A stretch of DNA of 64,000 nt from Paludisphaera mucosa (GTDB taxonomy: Bacteria; Planctomycetota; Planctomycetia; Isosphaerales; Isosphaeraceae), in the NCBI RefSeq assembly GCF_029589435.1, contig NZ_JARRAG010000002.1:2666001-2730000 (forward strand), in the 5' to 3' direction. Below are positions 8,576 through 21,230 of this stretch, one piece after another (position 1 is the first letter of the stretch; the number at the start of each line of letters is the position of its first letter). The notes under the pieces are model-generated. The model was given only the letters and a program-made list of their open reading frames with translations. It made no database searches and was not told the DNA's origin. A program made the translations under genes and the position numbers.

Positions 8576-11371
8576 TCAGGGAGCATAAACGAATTCGTTC
8601 GCATTATAAAGCGCCCGGCAGAAGGCCGGTCCGCCGTGCGAGCGGATCAGGGCCGAGCCGGCGGCGCGTTCGGCCGCGGAGGGGGGCCGGGCCAGGGCGA
8701 GGGCGAAGCCGCGTTCGACCTGCTTCTCGGGGTCGGGGCCGGCCTCGGCGGCGATCCGGCGGGCGAACGCCTCGGACTGCTGGACGACGAAGCGGCTGTT
8801 GAGCAGGTCGAGCGCCTGCAGGGCCGTGGTCGAGGTGTTCCGGCGGGGGGCGACGAGCGCGGCGTCGGGGCAGTCGAACGAGCCGAACGTCGGGTCCTGC
8901 TGGCTCCGGGGCTTGAATTGGTAGATCATCCGCCGGAAGGCGTCCGGCCCCAGCTCGGCCCGGGGCCTGTAGATCGCCACGTAGTTCGAGTTCTTCTCCC
9001 AGATGTTGTAGCCCGGCCCTCCCATGATGAGGTCGAGCTGGCCGCTGGCGGCGAGCACGGCGTCGCGGACGGCCTCGGCCTCCAGCCGGCGCGGGGTCAC
9101 GCGCCAGAGCAGGCGGTTCTGGGCGTCGACCTCGCGGGCCTTCGGGTCGATCCGGCTCGACCGGCGGTAGGCGGCCGACAGGACCATCAGCCGGTGGATC
9201 GGCTTGAGCCGCCAGCCCTCGGCGATGTACCGCGCGGCGAGCCAGTCGAGCAGCTCGGGGTGCGAGGGCGCGGCCCCGTTGAAGCCGAAGTCGCTGGGCG
9301 TGGCGACGAGGCCGCGGCCGAAATGGTAGTGCCAGAGCCGGTTGACCATCACCCGCGCGGGGAGGGGGTTGGCCGGGTCGCCGATCCAGCGGGCCAGGGC
9401 CAGCCGGCGCTCGGCCTCGGGCGCGCCTGGGGAGGCGTCCCAGGCCCAACCCGGCTTCACGGCGGCGATCGCCGACGGCGGGACCTCGGCCGTCGGTTGC
9501 ATCGGGTCGCCCCGGCGCAGGAGGTGAGTCGGGCCGGGCTGGCTGAACATGCCCGCGTAGACCGAGATCTTGTCGCCCAGGCCCGCCAGCTCGGCGGCCA
9601 GCTCGGCCCGCCGCTTGACCAGGGCGTCGCGGCGGGCGGCGGCCTCGGCGGGGAGCGCCGGGGCCGGCGGCTCGGCGGCGCCGGGCTGGAACGCGGCGCG
9701 GTCGATCGACGAGGCGACCACGCGCCAGGAGTCGGGGGCCTCGGCGGCCTCGATCAGGTAGTGGATGGGCAGCCGGTCCTTGTAGGCCCCCTCGCGGTCG
9801 CGGCCCCAGACGACGCGGTCGATCGCGACGGCCTCGGGCCAGGCCACGGTCGCGACGCCCCGGCCCGGCGACTGCGAGATCCAGCTCCGGCCGTTGCCGT
9901 GGAGGCCGTCGTTGAGGTGCGCGATCTTGTGGATCGCCGCGCCGGGGTATTCGGACGACGCCGAGGCCGTCCCGCCGGCCGTCGCGAGCGCCACGTTGCG
10001 GGGCGAGGGCCCGGCCGAGTAGACCTCCAGCTCGTCGAGGCAGGGCTGGTTCGGGTCGCCCGTCGCCAGGATCGTCATGCGGACCATCCGGGCCTTCACC
10101 GGGGCGAACCGCTCGACGTTGCGCCGGGGGTCGACCATGGGGCGCGTCGGCGCGTCGGCGTCGAGCCGGGCGAGGGGTTCGAGCTGGTCCAGCTCCAGGT
10201 CGATCTTCGCCACCTCCTCGCGGACGAGGGCCGCCCGCGCCCGACGGTTGGCGACGTCGGCCGCCTCGACTTGCCGCGACGCGTGGTTCACGCCCGCGAA
10301 GACCGCCTGCATCCCGTAGTAATCCTTCTGCAGGATCGGGTCGAACTTGTGGTCGTGGCAGCGGGCGCAGTTGACGGTCAGGCCGAGGAACGCCGTGCCG
10401 GTCGCCGTGATCACGTCGTCGAGGTCGTCGACGCGCTGCTGCTTCATGCCCTCGATCGTCGCGTTGCCGACGATGTCGTGGGTGCCGCCGACGAGGAAGC
10501 CCGTCGCCGCCTGGACGAGCCAGTCGTCGCCCTCGGAAGGCGGCAGGGCGTCGGCCGCGAGCTGCTCGGCGACGAACCGGGGGAAGGGCGTGTCGCGGTT
10601 GAACGAGCGGATCACGTAGTCGCGATAGGGCCAGGCGTTGGCCCGGGGCATGTTCGTCTCGTAGCCCTCGCTCTCGCCGAACCGGACGACGTCGAGCCAA
10701 TGCCGCCCCCAGCGCTCGCCGTAGTGCGGGCTGGCCAGGAGCCGGTCGACGAGCTTCTCATAAGCGAGCGGGTCGGCGTCGGCGACGAACGCGGCGACCT
10801 CCTCCGGAGTCGGCGGCAGGCCGACCAGGTCCAGGGAGACCCGACGCATCAACGCCGCGCGATCGGCCTCGGGGGCGGGGGTCAGCCCGGCCTCCTCGAG
10901 CTTCGCCAGGATGAAGGCGTCGACCGGGGTGCGGACCTGGCCCGCGGCCCCGGCGTCGAGCGGCGGCGGCGTGGGCGACGTGATCGGCCGGAGCGACCAC
11001 CAGTCGGCCCCCGCGCGAGGCGGCGTGATCGGCTCGCGCCCGTACGTCGCGCCGGCCGCGACCCAGGCGCGGAGGGCCTCGACCTCGTCGGGCTTGAGCG
11101 GCGTCTTGGGCGGCATCTCGCCGCCGGCGACCTTCTCGATCAAGAGGCTCTCGTCGGGCTTGCCCGGCTCGACCGCCGGCCCGGTCTCGCCCCCCTTCAG
11201 CGTCGCGTCCCGGCGGCTGAGGTCGAGCCCCCCCTTCTTCGAGTCGGCCCCGTGACACCGGACGCACGCGTTCGCCAGGACGGCTTCCGCCTTCGAAGAG
11301 GCCGGCGCGTCCCCGGCCGTCGCGGCCGACGCCCCGAGCAGCATCGCCGCCGTCGCGAACTTGATTCGCAT
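8576..11371 (-). CDS. Planctomycete cytochrome c / DUF1549 / DUF1553 protein
   Basis: 931 residues from the ATG at 11371 (GAGGAG 7 bases upstream, signal peptide MRIKFATAAMLLGASAATAG). A PSCyt1 domain carries one haem-binding CVRCH (C36, C39, H40). DUF1549 (PSCyt2) follows at about 130-340, then an F5/8-type-C-like discoidin region (about 430-570) and the DUF1553 (PSD1) domain to the C-terminus (NRLWHYHFGRGLVATPSDFGFNG). This architecture is a hallmark of Planctomycetes; such genes are multi-copy and often next to DUF1501 genes or sulfatases, and have been suggested to act in periplasmic polysaccharide breakdown. Here no DUF1501 gene is adjacent. The biochemical function is unproven. Confidence 0.88.
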   Translation of the reverse strand: MRIKFATAAMLLGASAATAGDAPASSKAEAVLANACVRCHGADSKKGGLDLSRRDATLKGGETGPAVEPGKPDESLLIEKVAGGEMPPKTPLKPDEVEALRAWVAAGATYGREPITPPRAGADWWSLRPITSPTPPPLDAGAAGQVRTPVDAFILAKLEEAGLTPAPEADRAALMRRVSLDLVGLPPTPEEVAAFVADADPLAYEKLVDRLLASPHYGERWGRHWLDVVRFGESEGYETNMPRANAWPYRDYVIRSFNRDTPFPRFVAEQLAADALPPSEGDDWLVQAATGFLVGGTHDIVGNATIEGMKQQRVDDLDDVITATGTAFLGLTVNCARCHDHKFDPILQKDYYGMQAVFAGVNHASRQVEAADVANRRARAALVREEVAKIDLELDQLEPLARLDADAPTRPMVDPRRNVERFAPVKARMVRMTILATGDPNQPCLDELEVYSAGPSPRNVALATAGGTASASSEYPGAAIHKIAHLNDGLHGNGRSWISQSPGRGVATVAWPEAVAIDRVVWGRDREGAYKDRLPIHYLIEAAEAPDSWRVVASSIDRAAFQPGAAEPPAPALPAEAAARRDALVKRRAELAAELAGLGDKISVYAGMFSQPGPTHLLRRGDPMQPTAEVPPSAIAAVKPGWAWDASPGAPEAERRLALARWIGDPANPLPARVMVNRLWHYHFGRGLVATPSDFGFNGAAPSHPELLDWLAARYIAEGWRLKPIHRLMVLSAAYRRSSRIDPKAREVDAQNRLLWRVTPRRLEAEAVRDAVLAASGQLDLIMGGPGYNIWEKNSNYVAIYRPRAELGPDAFRRMIYQFKPRSQQDPTFGSFDCPDAALVAPRRNTSTTALQALDLLNSRFVVQQSEAFARRIAAEAGPDPEKQVERGFALALARPPSAAERAAGSALIRSHGGPAFCRALYNANEFVYAP

Positions 11372-11576
11372 CCTGACGCTCCTCGACGTTCCAGGCCGAT
11401 CGTTCAACCGTTCTCCAACACTATAGCGGGCGATCGATGGAGGTGCATCACCGGGGGGGCTGCAATCCCATCTCGTCCCAGAGCGGGGTGTCGAGGGGCC
11501 TGGCACGTCCGCCGGCCGGATGCGAGGATGTCGTCGCGGGTCGATACAACCCGGACGAACGAGGTGGAGAATCGAG

Positions 11577-12530
11577 ATGGGCGATCGACTATCCCGTCGT
11601 ACTCTGCTCGGCGGCGCGGCGGCCGGGGCCCTGACGTTCTGTCTGTGCGGTTCGGCGACGGCCCGCGAAAAGGCCGGATGGAAGGTCGCGATCGGGCTGA
11701 ACGGCTTCCAGTCGGGGTCGCGGAAGTACCAGAAGAACTACCCGATCTGGGAGGTGCTCGACTTCGCCTCGCGCGAGAAGTTCGACGGGGTCGAGCTGGT
11801 GGCCGACTGGCCGTCGGGCGAGTACCCGGCGTCGAATGAGGCGGCGCGGGTGCGGGCGCTGCGGCGGCTCTACGACCAGTACGGGCTGAGCATCTTCAGC
11901 ATCCAGCTCGGCGCGCCGGGGGCGTTCGACGCCTCGGCCGAGGTCCGTCGGGCGTGGCTCGATCAGTTCCGCGACCGGGCGAGGCTGGCTCGGGCGCTCG
12001 GCTGCTCGTGCGTAGGGCTCTGGCCCTACGGCGACCTGAAGGGGCAGTCGGTCGACCAGGGCCTCGCCCATCTCGCGGCGAGCTTCCGCGAGGCCGGCGC
12101 GATCGCCGCCGATCACGGCCTGCTCGCCTGCTTCGAGCTGGAGCCGCCGTTCCCATTCAATACCGAGGACCACTTCCAGCGGATCCTCCACGGCGCGAAC
12201 CACCCGGCCCTCAAGGGGATTTACGACCCCAGCCATTTCGACCTGATCAGCGGCGCGACCGGCCGGCCCGAGGCCATGCTGGAGCGCGTGGGCCCGGCCA
12301 ACATCGGCTACCTCCAGTTCTGCGACGGCGACTCCACCCTCCGCGACGGGGGCACGTCGAAGCACCTCGGCTGCGGCGACGGCCACTACGACAGCGCGCG
12401 GAGCCTCAAGATCCTCAAGGACGGCGGCTTCCGGGGCTGGATCATGATCGACGCCTGGGAGGTCCCCGATCCCTACGACGCCTCGCTCAAGGGCAAGCGG
12501 GCCGCGGACCGCGCCTGGCGCGAGGGCTGA
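11577..12530 (+). CDS. Exported sugar phosphate isomerase/epimerase-like TIM-barrel protein
   Basis: 317 residues. The ATG at 11577 has GGTGGAGA upstream and starts a Tat-like signal (LSRRTLLGGAAAGALTFCLC). The mature part is an AP-endonuclease-2/xylose-isomerase-like TIM barrel: FDGVELVADW, ACFELEPPFPFN, GIYDPSHFDL and an aspartate/glutamate-rich C-terminal end (MIDAWEVPDP). These acidic residues usually bind a divalent metal. Members act on sugars or inositols, but the family is too broad to name a substrate. It is divergent from the DUF1549/1553 gene and convergent with the next gene, 7 bp apart. Confidence 0.75.
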   Translation: MGDRLSRRTLLGGAAAGALTFCLCGSATAREKAGWKVAIGLNGFQSGSRKYQKNYPIWEVLDFASREKFDGVELVADWPSGEYPASNEAARVRALRRLYDQYGLSIFSIQLGAPGAFDASAEVRRAWLDQFRDRARLARALGCSCVGLWPYGDLKGQSVDQGLAHLAASFREAGAIAADHGLLACFELEPPFPFNTEDHFQRILHGANHPALKGIYDPSHFDLISGATGRPEAMLERVGPANIGYLQFCDGDSTLRDGGTSKHLGCGDGHYDSARSLKILKDGGFRGWIMIDAWEVPDPYDASLKGKRAADRAWREG

Positions 12531-12537
12531 CCGCGGG

Positions 12538-13122
12538 TCAGAAGTCGTCGCGGCGCTTGACGGTCAGGCGTTCGAGCTGGGCTTCCAGCCAGCCCTGCAC
12601 GCGGTCGGTGGTGGGGAAGCGGCTGAGCAAGAGGGCCACGAGGACGCCGGCGACGCCGATCGTCGCGGGGTGGTGCTCCAGCATGTAGGCGATGCCGGCG
12701 AAGAACGCCGCGCCCTCGTTCAGGGCCGAGGCGATGATGAGCTGGGTCGAGTAGACGGGCAGGAGCTTGGCGACCTCGCTCGCGGGATAGACCTGCTTCG
12801 CACCTGGCCGCGAGGCTGTGGAATCCTCGGTCGCCATCCCCTTGGCGATCTGGCCGAGCGCGCCGTCGACGACGACCTTGGGGACCAAGAACGACGCGAC
12901 GACGCTGACGAGTCCGAACACGATCGCCATGGCCGTCAGCAGCGGGAGGCCGAGGATGTCCGGCCCGGCGGCGGCCGCCGGCGGCTTCGGCCCCCCCGCG
13001 TTGGGGAGGACGAGCGTGACCATCGCCCAGAACAGCACGACGCCGCCCGCCAGCGCGGCGACGATGATCTGCATGGTCCGCGTGGCGCCCTGGACGGCGT
13101 CCTCGTCGTTCATCATGGACAC
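12538..13122 (-). CDS. Hypothetical integral membrane protein
   Basis: 194 residues with about three to four hydrophobic segments: residues 17-40 (IIVAALAGGVVLFWAMVTLV), 57-82, 125-146 and 153-166. The N-terminus and the C-terminal tail (LEAQLERLTVKRRDDF) are charged. No recognised domain. It follows the DUF1501 gene on the same strand by 26 bp, so the two may be cotranscribed. Confidence 0.65.
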   Translation of the reverse strand: MSMMNDEDAVQGATRTMQIIVAALAGGVVLFWAMVTLVLPNAGGPKPPAAAAGPDILGLPLLTAMAIVFGLVSVVASFLVPKVVVDGALGQIAKGMATEDSTASRPGAKQVYPASEVAKLLPVYSTQLIIASALNEGAAFFAGIAYMLEHHPATIGVAGVLVALLLSRFPTTDRVQGWLEAQLERLTVKRRDDF

Positions 13123-13148
13123 GGGGGCTCCCCTTTCTCTTCGCGTCG

Positions 13149-14621
13149 TCAGGCCAGGAGGTCGCGGAGGACGTGGCCGTGGACGTCGGTCAGGCGTCGG
13201 TCGACGCCGTTGTTGCGGACGGTCAGCCGGGTGTGGTCGACGCCCAGCAGGTGCAGGATCGTGGCGTGCAGGTCGTAGACCTCGGTCGGATGCTCGCGGT
13301 CGGCCGGCTTGAAGCCGGTCTCGTCGCTGGGCCCGTACGACACGCCGGGCTTGACGCCGCCGCCGACCATCCAGGTCGTGAAGCAGTGGGGGTTGTGGTC
13401 GCGGCCCTTGCCCCCCTGGCTCGACGGCATCCGGCCGAACTCAGTGGTCCAGAGGACGATCGTATCGTCGAGCAGGCCCGTCCGCTTGAGGTCCTGGATC
13501 AGCGCAGCCGCGCCTCGGGCCATCCCCAGCGCAAGGGGCCCGTGGTCGCGGCCGACGTCCTCGTGAGAGTCCCAGTTGCGGCGCGGGAAGCCGTTGTCGT
13601 TGCCGCTCCAGATCTGTACGAAGCGGACGCCCCGCTCCAGCAGCCGCCGTGCCACCAGGCAGCGGCGGCCGAAGACGATCGTCTCCTCCTCGGCGTTGAT
13701 CTCGGCCGGGAACGACGAGGGGATGTGATCGAGCCCGTAGAGCTTCAGGACCTCGGGCGACTCCTTCGAGACGTCCAGCGCCTCGGGCGCGGCGAGCTGC
13801 ATGCGGGCGGCCAGCTCGTAGGAGTGGATCCGGCCTTCCAGGCGGTCGTCGCCGGGCCGCGCCGAGGCGTGGGCGCGGTTGAGTCGGTTCAGCAGGGCGA
13901 CGCCCGCCTCGTCGCCCGCGCGGCCGGCGAAGGCGACGCGCTCGTCGGGGAACAGGTCGGCGATCGGCCGCTTCGCCGAGGGGTCGACGACCGTCCCCTG
14001 GCAGCGCGAGGGGAGGAACGCCGCGTCCCAGTTCTTCGAGCCGTTCGAGGCCAGCCCGCGAGGGTCGGGCAGCACGACGAACGACGGGAGGTCGTCGCTC
14101 AGCCGGCCCAGGCCGTACGAGACCCAGCTCCCCATCGACGGGAACCCGGGCCGGTTGAAGCCGGTGGTCTGCAGGAGCGTCCCCTGGCTGTGGACGCCCG
14201 TCTTGCCGACCATGTTGTGGATGAACGCGATCTCGTCGACCACCGCCCCCAGGGGAGCGACGACCTCGCTGAGCATCTTGCCCGTCCGGCCGTAGGGCTT
14301 GAAGTCCCAGAGCGGCCGCAGCCAGGGGCCGAGGCCGTCCTGGAACGTCTCGACCTTCTCGCCGAAGCTCGACGGCTGGCCGTGCCGCTTGAACAGTTCG
14401 GGCTTGTGGTCGAACAGGTCGACGTGGCTCGCACCGCCGGCCATGAACAACTGCACGACCCGCTTCGCCTTTGGGGCGTGGTGCAGCCCGCCGTCGGGCC
14501 GGAGCCGCAGCCCGCCCCCCGTCGCGTCGGCCGCCAGCAGGCCGTCGGTCCCCAGCAGGCTCGCCAGCGCGAGGCCGCCGAGCCCTCCCCCGCTCTGCCA
14601 CAGGAAATCGCGACGGTTCAT
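13149..14621 (-). CDS. DUF1501 family Tat-exported protein
   Basis: 490 residues starting MNRRDFLWQSGGGLGGLALA, a twin-arginine signal. The body is a sulfatase/alkaline-phosphatase-superfamily fold characteristic of DUF1501: FMAGGASHVDLFDHKPEL, FVQIWSGNDNGFPRRNWDSHE, LWTTEFGRMP and GRDHNPHCFTTWMVGGG. The start at 14621 is chosen over GTG at 14630 because it begins directly at the Tat motif and has a GGGGTGGGG run upstream. It lies 24 bases after the DUF1549/DUF1553 gene, a pairing typical of Planctomycetes, and the two products probably work together in the periplasm; the activity is not established. Confidence 0.88.
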   Translation of the reverse strand: MNRRDFLWQSGGGLGGLALASLLGTDGLLAADATGGGLRLRPDGGLHHAPKAKRVVQLFMAGGASHVDLFDHKPELFKRHGQPSSFGEKVETFQDGLGPWLRPLWDFKPYGRTGKMLSEVVAPLGAVVDEIAFIHNMVGKTGVHSQGTLLQTTGFNRPGFPSMGSWVSYGLGRLSDDLPSFVVLPDPRGLASNGSKNWDAAFLPSRCQGTVVDPSAKRPIADLFPDERVAFAGRAGDEAGVALLNRLNRAHASARPGDDRLEGRIHSYELAARMQLAAPEALDVSKESPEVLKLYGLDHIPSSFPAEINAEEETIVFGRRCLVARRLLERGVRFVQIWSGNDNGFPRRNWDSHEDVGRDHGPLALGMARGAAALIQDLKRTGLLDDTIVLWTTEFGRMPSSQGGKGRDHNPHCFTTWMVGGGVKPGVSYGPSDETGFKPADREHPTEVYDLHATILHLLGVDHTRLTVRNNGVDRRLTDVHGHVLRDLLA

Positions 14622-14645
14622 CGTCCCCACCCCCGAGCGATTCGA

Positions 14646-17630
<2,985 letters not shown>

Positions 17631-17726
17631 GAGGGCCGTCCCCGGAGGCCGGTTTCGTGCATCCATGAAGACGACGTCATCATAGCCCGAATCCGGCCTC
17701 GCGGCGAGTGGGTCGCCCCCTCGGGA

Positions 17727-19847
17727 TCAGGCCTGGGGGCGGTCCCGGGTGTGCGAGAGCGGGCCGATCTGCTGGAGGTTCGGGACGAACGTCACGCCGT
17801 TGCGGTCGCCGACGGTCCGCGACGTCGAGATCGCCGAGACGTTCGTGCGGCGGATCAGCCGGAGGTGGCCCACCGGCTCGCCGACGATCGCCGAGTTCGT
17901 CATGTTCTGGAAGGAGACCAGGTTCAGGTTGCCGGCGTTGTTGAGGACCAGGCCGTTGGCCGTCGTCCCCTTCACCGACTGGACGTTCCCCTGGACGTCG
18001 AGGATCACCGCGCCGGCGAGGTCGGGGCGGAAGCTCTCGCTGAGGTCAGAGAGCTGGTTGGGATAGGCCAGCACGACCGAGCCGCGCACGGTCTGCGTCA
18101 CCTGGCTGTAGAGCCGGATGGTGTTCGGGGCCGCCGCGCCGTTGGCGAGCCCGGTGTTCACCGCGAGGTTGCGGTCGACGCTGCCGACCGACGTGGCGAC
18201 GTCGTTCGGGTTGCCGGCGGGGACCGGGACGTAGCCCCCGCCCTGCGTGAACGCCTGCTGCTGGACCGTGCTGAACCGGTTCACCAGGTTGAGGCCGCCC
18301 TGGGGGTCGGTCGTGGTGGTCGTGACCGCGACGTTGAGGTAGCCGAGCTGGTTCTCCAGCGGCTGGAGCGTGTTGAACGTCGCCCCGACCGAGGTGTAGA
18401 CCTGGTTCGACCCGGGCAGTCCGGTGATCCCGCCCAGCAGCGACAGGCCCGTCGGCGGCGAGTAGGGCGCGGGGCTGCCGGTCGTCAGGACGGCCGAGCC
18501 GGCGGCGAGGCTCGCGGCCACGTTGATCTGCAGCAGCTGCTGCTGGGCGACGCTGCCGATGACCGTGATCGTGTCCGTCGAGGCGGTCGAGCTGAACCCG
18601 GCGGGCACCGTGAACGAGCCCAGGGCCGTCCCGAAGGTCGCGTCGTAGACCGAGACGCTCGTCCCGGTGTTGACGAGCAGCACCTGGCGGCCGTCGTCGC
18701 GGCCGAGGGCGATCCCGACGTCGGCGGGCGAGCCCGGCACGCTGATCGGCGCGAAGGCCGCGTCGACGGCGCCGGTCCCGCCGTTCAGGTTGAGCTGGAA
18801 CCGCAGCACGCGGCCGGTGGTCGGGTCGTAGCCGAAGATTCGCGGGTCGGTCTGGAGGTCGGGGACGACCGGCAGGTCGCCGTTGACGTTGTCGATCGTG
18901 ACGACCACGCCCGCCGGCGCGGGGGGCGGGCCGGGGTCGCCGTTGTTCGAGGTCAACACGAGGTTGCCCGCGGAGACGAACTCGCCGTCCGAGCCGGCCA
19001 GGGTCTGCACGAGGAAGACGTCGCTGATGACGTTGTTCGTGATGTTGTTCGTCGTGGTCGAGGAGCTGCCGACGTCGATGATCTGGCTGAGGCTGCGGTT
19101 GTAGGTCGGCGTGTTGCCGGTCGCCTCGCTGTTCGTGCCGATCGACGCCGTGTTGGGCAGGTTGCGGAGCTGGATCTGCGAGCCCGGGCCCGCCGACTTC
19201 AGGCTGAGGACGCCGATCCCCGCGGTGACGTTCACCGTCCCGCCGGGGATCAGGTCGAACTGCCGCAGGTTGATCATCCCGATCAGGGGCGAGCCGACGC
19301 CGCTGAGGCTGTTGGTCGCGCCGCTGTCCGCCTGGTCGGCGCTGTAGACGCTCGCCAGGGTCGCCCGGCCCGTGCCGCCCGAGACGTTGGCGAGGATCTT
19401 GGTGTACGAGTTGCTGAGGTCGTACCGCAGGTTCAGGGCCCCGGCGTCGTCGACGTAGGTCCCCGCGAGGCTCCCCCGACCCTGGATCGACAGCACGACC
19501 TTGGCCCGCTGCGGGGTGATGTAGGTGAACTGCTGGAAGTTCTTGGCGAAGACCCCGTTCGACGCCTGGGCCGCCACCGCGGGGACGGCCGTCTCGGCGA
19601 TCCTGGGGTCGTACGACGCGGCCGACGTCGCGGCCGGGGCGGCCGTCGTCGAGTAGAGGATCGGCGTCTGGTCGGCGGTCGTCGCCGGGACGTCGACCTT
19701 CGCCGAGGTCATCGGGTCGACCCCGGACCCGACGGCCATCCCCCCGAGCGGGTCGGCGCTCATCACCTGGCGGTGCTCCAACCCTTCGATGATGGGCCGA
19801 ACCCGACGCATCAGGCTCCTCCTGGTGTCCGACGGCGAGCGTCCCAT
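17727..19847 (-). CDS. LEPR-type surface-associated beta-propeller-like protein
   Basis: 706 residues; start at 19847 with GGGAGGGG upstream. The N-terminus carries a variant of the planctomycete LEPR-XLL targeting motif (RPIIEGLEHRQVMSAD, residues about 18-32). The rest is low in charge and rich in Thr, Ser, Asn, Gly and Val, with repeated beta-strand patterns such as FGYDPTTGRVLRFQLNLNGG and VGIALGRDDGRQVLLVNTG, as in propeller-like secreted proteins. No catalytic motif is visible. LEPR-XLL motifs mark exported planctomycete giant or surface proteins, so an envelope location is inferred. It is divergent from the KEPA-rich gene. Confidence 0.7.
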   Translation of the reverse strand: MGRSPSDTRRSLMRRVRPIIEGLEHRQVMSADPLGGMAVGSGVDPMTSAKVDVPATTADQTPILYSTTAAPAATSAASYDPRIAETAVPAVAAQASNGVFAKNFQQFTYITPQRAKVVLSIQGRGSLAGTYVDDAGALNLRYDLSNSYTKILANVSGGTGRATLASVYSADQADSGATNSLSGVGSPLIGMINLRQFDLIPGGTVNVTAGIGVLSLKSAGPGSQIQLRNLPNTASIGTNSEATGNTPTYNRSLSQIIDVGSSSTTTNNITNNVISDVFLVQTLAGSDGEFVSAGNLVLTSNNGDPGPPPAPAGVVVTIDNVNGDLPVVPDLQTDPRIFGYDPTTGRVLRFQLNLNGGTGAVDAAFAPISVPGSPADVGIALGRDDGRQVLLVNTGTSVSVYDATFGTALGSFTVPAGFSSTASTDTITVIGSVAQQQLLQINVAASLAAGSAVLTTGSPAPYSPPTGLSLLGGITGLPGSNQVYTSVGATFNTLQPLENQLGYLNVAVTTTTTDPQGGLNLVNRFSTVQQQAFTQGGGYVPVPAGNPNDVATSVGSVDRNLAVNTGLANGAAAPNTIRLYSQVTQTVRGSVVLAYPNQLSDLSESFRPDLAGAVILDVQGNVQSVKGTTANGLVLNNAGNLNLVSFQNMTNSAIVGEPVGHLRLIRRTNVSAISTSRTVGDRNGVTFVPNLQQIGPLSHTRDRPQA

Positions 19848-20267
19848 CGCATCCCCTCCCTGAGACCTTCCGGGCGACGATCCATGTCGTCCTGATCCAC
19901 CGATCCGACGGCTTCCTCCTATGATTTCGGCAATCCGGGCGGCTCGCATAACTCGACTTGCCCGCATCGCCGTCACCGGGCGCGGAATCGCCATCCTCGG
20001 AACCTGCGAAACCTGGGCAACCTGAAGAAGAATGGGCATCCCCGCCCCGGTCGACACGCATGGTCGGGATGTGCGATTCATGCGCCCGGCGGCGTCGCCG
20101 TCCCCTAGCGATCGCGAATAAGGCCCGTTACATTGGCGGCATGTTACCGCCGGGACGTACTGGGAGTGGGGATTGAAGCGAAGTCGACGTCGGGAACGAG
20201 GAATCCCCCGGCGCGGCCGGCCCCACCGCCGCGCGACGCCCGGCGACGAGTCGAACAAAGGAGAACG
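19848..20267. other. Divergent intergenic region, 420 bp
   Basis: Separates the LEPR-type gene and the KEPA-rich gene. It contains clustered direct repeats of AACCTG around 19999-20025 and a small inverted repeat GGCGGC-ATGTTA-CCGCCG at about 20134-20151. No gene or confident promoter is recognised. Confidence 0.4.
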
Positions 20268-21098
20268 ATGGTGCTGCGCCGCAACGTCTTGCTTGCCGGG
20301 TCCATGGGCCTCGTGATGTCGCTGAGCGTCTTCGGGACGGGCCGTGCCTTCGCCCAGGACGCCGCCAAGCCCGAGGTCAAGGCCGAGGAGCCGAAGAAGG
20401 AAGAGGCCAAGAAGGAGGAGCCGAAGGCCGAGGCGCCCAAGGCCGAGCCCGCCAAGCCCGAGGAGGCGAAGAAGGCCGAGACGCCGGCCGAGGTCGTCCC
20501 GCCGACGATCCCCCCCGAGGTCGAGGCCAAGCTCGAGGCCGCCCGCAAGGCCGTCGCCGAGGCGATCGTCGCGGCGACCGACGCCGGCCTGGTCGACAGC
20601 TCGATCGACCCGCCGCCGATCCTCGACATCCTCATCAAGGGCTACGCCGACGACGGCAAGACCCTCAAGAACAAGGACGGCAAGAAGCCCTACGCCGTCA
20701 GCCCCGAGGTCCTCGGCGCCTGGTTCACCGGCTACGGCAAGGTCGAGGGCGTCAACTACGTCCAGGACGTCCGGATCGTGAACCCCAACGCCGGCCTCAA
20801 GGCCTGGTACGACCTGCGCGCCAACATCCTGAACCGCCACATCGAGGCCGTCCGCAAGGAGAAGCCCGCCCCCGCCGCGGCGCCGGCCGCCGCCCCCGCG
20901 CCGGCCCCGACCCCGGCCCCCGCCGAGGCGAAGAAGGAAGAGGCCCCCAAGCCCGAGGCCCCGAAGGAAGAGCCCAAGAAGGAAGAGGCCCCCAAGGCGG
21001 AAGAGAAGAAGGCCGAAGCCCCCGCCGAGGCCCCCAAGGCCGAGGAGAAGAAGGTCGAGGTCCCGGCCGAGGCCCCCAAGGCCGACGCCCCCAAGTAA
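20268..21098 (+). CDS. Secreted Lys/Glu/Pro/Ala-rich protein with a conserved-looking core
   Basis: 276 residues; ATG at 20268 with AAAGGAGA 5 bases upstream and a signal peptide ending RAFAQ. Two low-complexity arms of alternating KxEAPK/EEPKKEE units (about 28-80 and 205-276) flank a folded-looking core of about 125 residues (PPEVEAKLEAARKAVAEA to NRHIEAVRKE, with SSIDPPPILDILIKGYADD and AWFTGYGKVEGVNYVQDVRI). The arms resemble extended spacer or cell-wall-spanning segments such as those of TonB. I do not recognise the core. Both arms use nearly identical codons, consistent with repeat expansion. Confidence 0.7.
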   Translation: MVLRRNVLLAGSMGLVMSLSVFGTGRAFAQDAAKPEVKAEEPKKEEAKKEEPKAEAPKAEPAKPEEAKKAETPAEVVPPTIPPEVEAKLEAARKAVAEAIVAATDAGLVDSSIDPPPILDILIKGYADDGKTLKNKDGKKPYAVSPEVLGAWFTGYGKVEGVNYVQDVRIVNPNAGLKAWYDLRANILNRHIEAVRKEKPAPAAAPAAAPAPAPTPAPAEAKKEEAPKPEAPKEEPKKEEAPKAEEKKAEAPAEAPKAEEKKVEVPAEAPKADAPK

Positions 21099-21154
21099 GG
21101 TCCGCGCCGGCGGGCCGGCGTCCCCGGCCCGCCCGATCCCGCAGCCGCCCCCGA

Positions 21155-21189
21155 GCGCCCGGAAGATCCTTCCGGGCGCCGTTCATTTC
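21155..21189 (+). terminator. Hairpin terminator after KEPA-rich gene
   Basis: 11-bp perfect stem GCGCCCGGAAG / CTTCCGGGCGC with a 3-base loop, followed by CGTTCATTT. The T content is weak, so efficiency is uncertain. Confidence 0.55.
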
Positions 21190-21230
21190 CGGCCAGGTCC
21201 CGACCGATCGCCCGATCCGAGGCAGGAACC

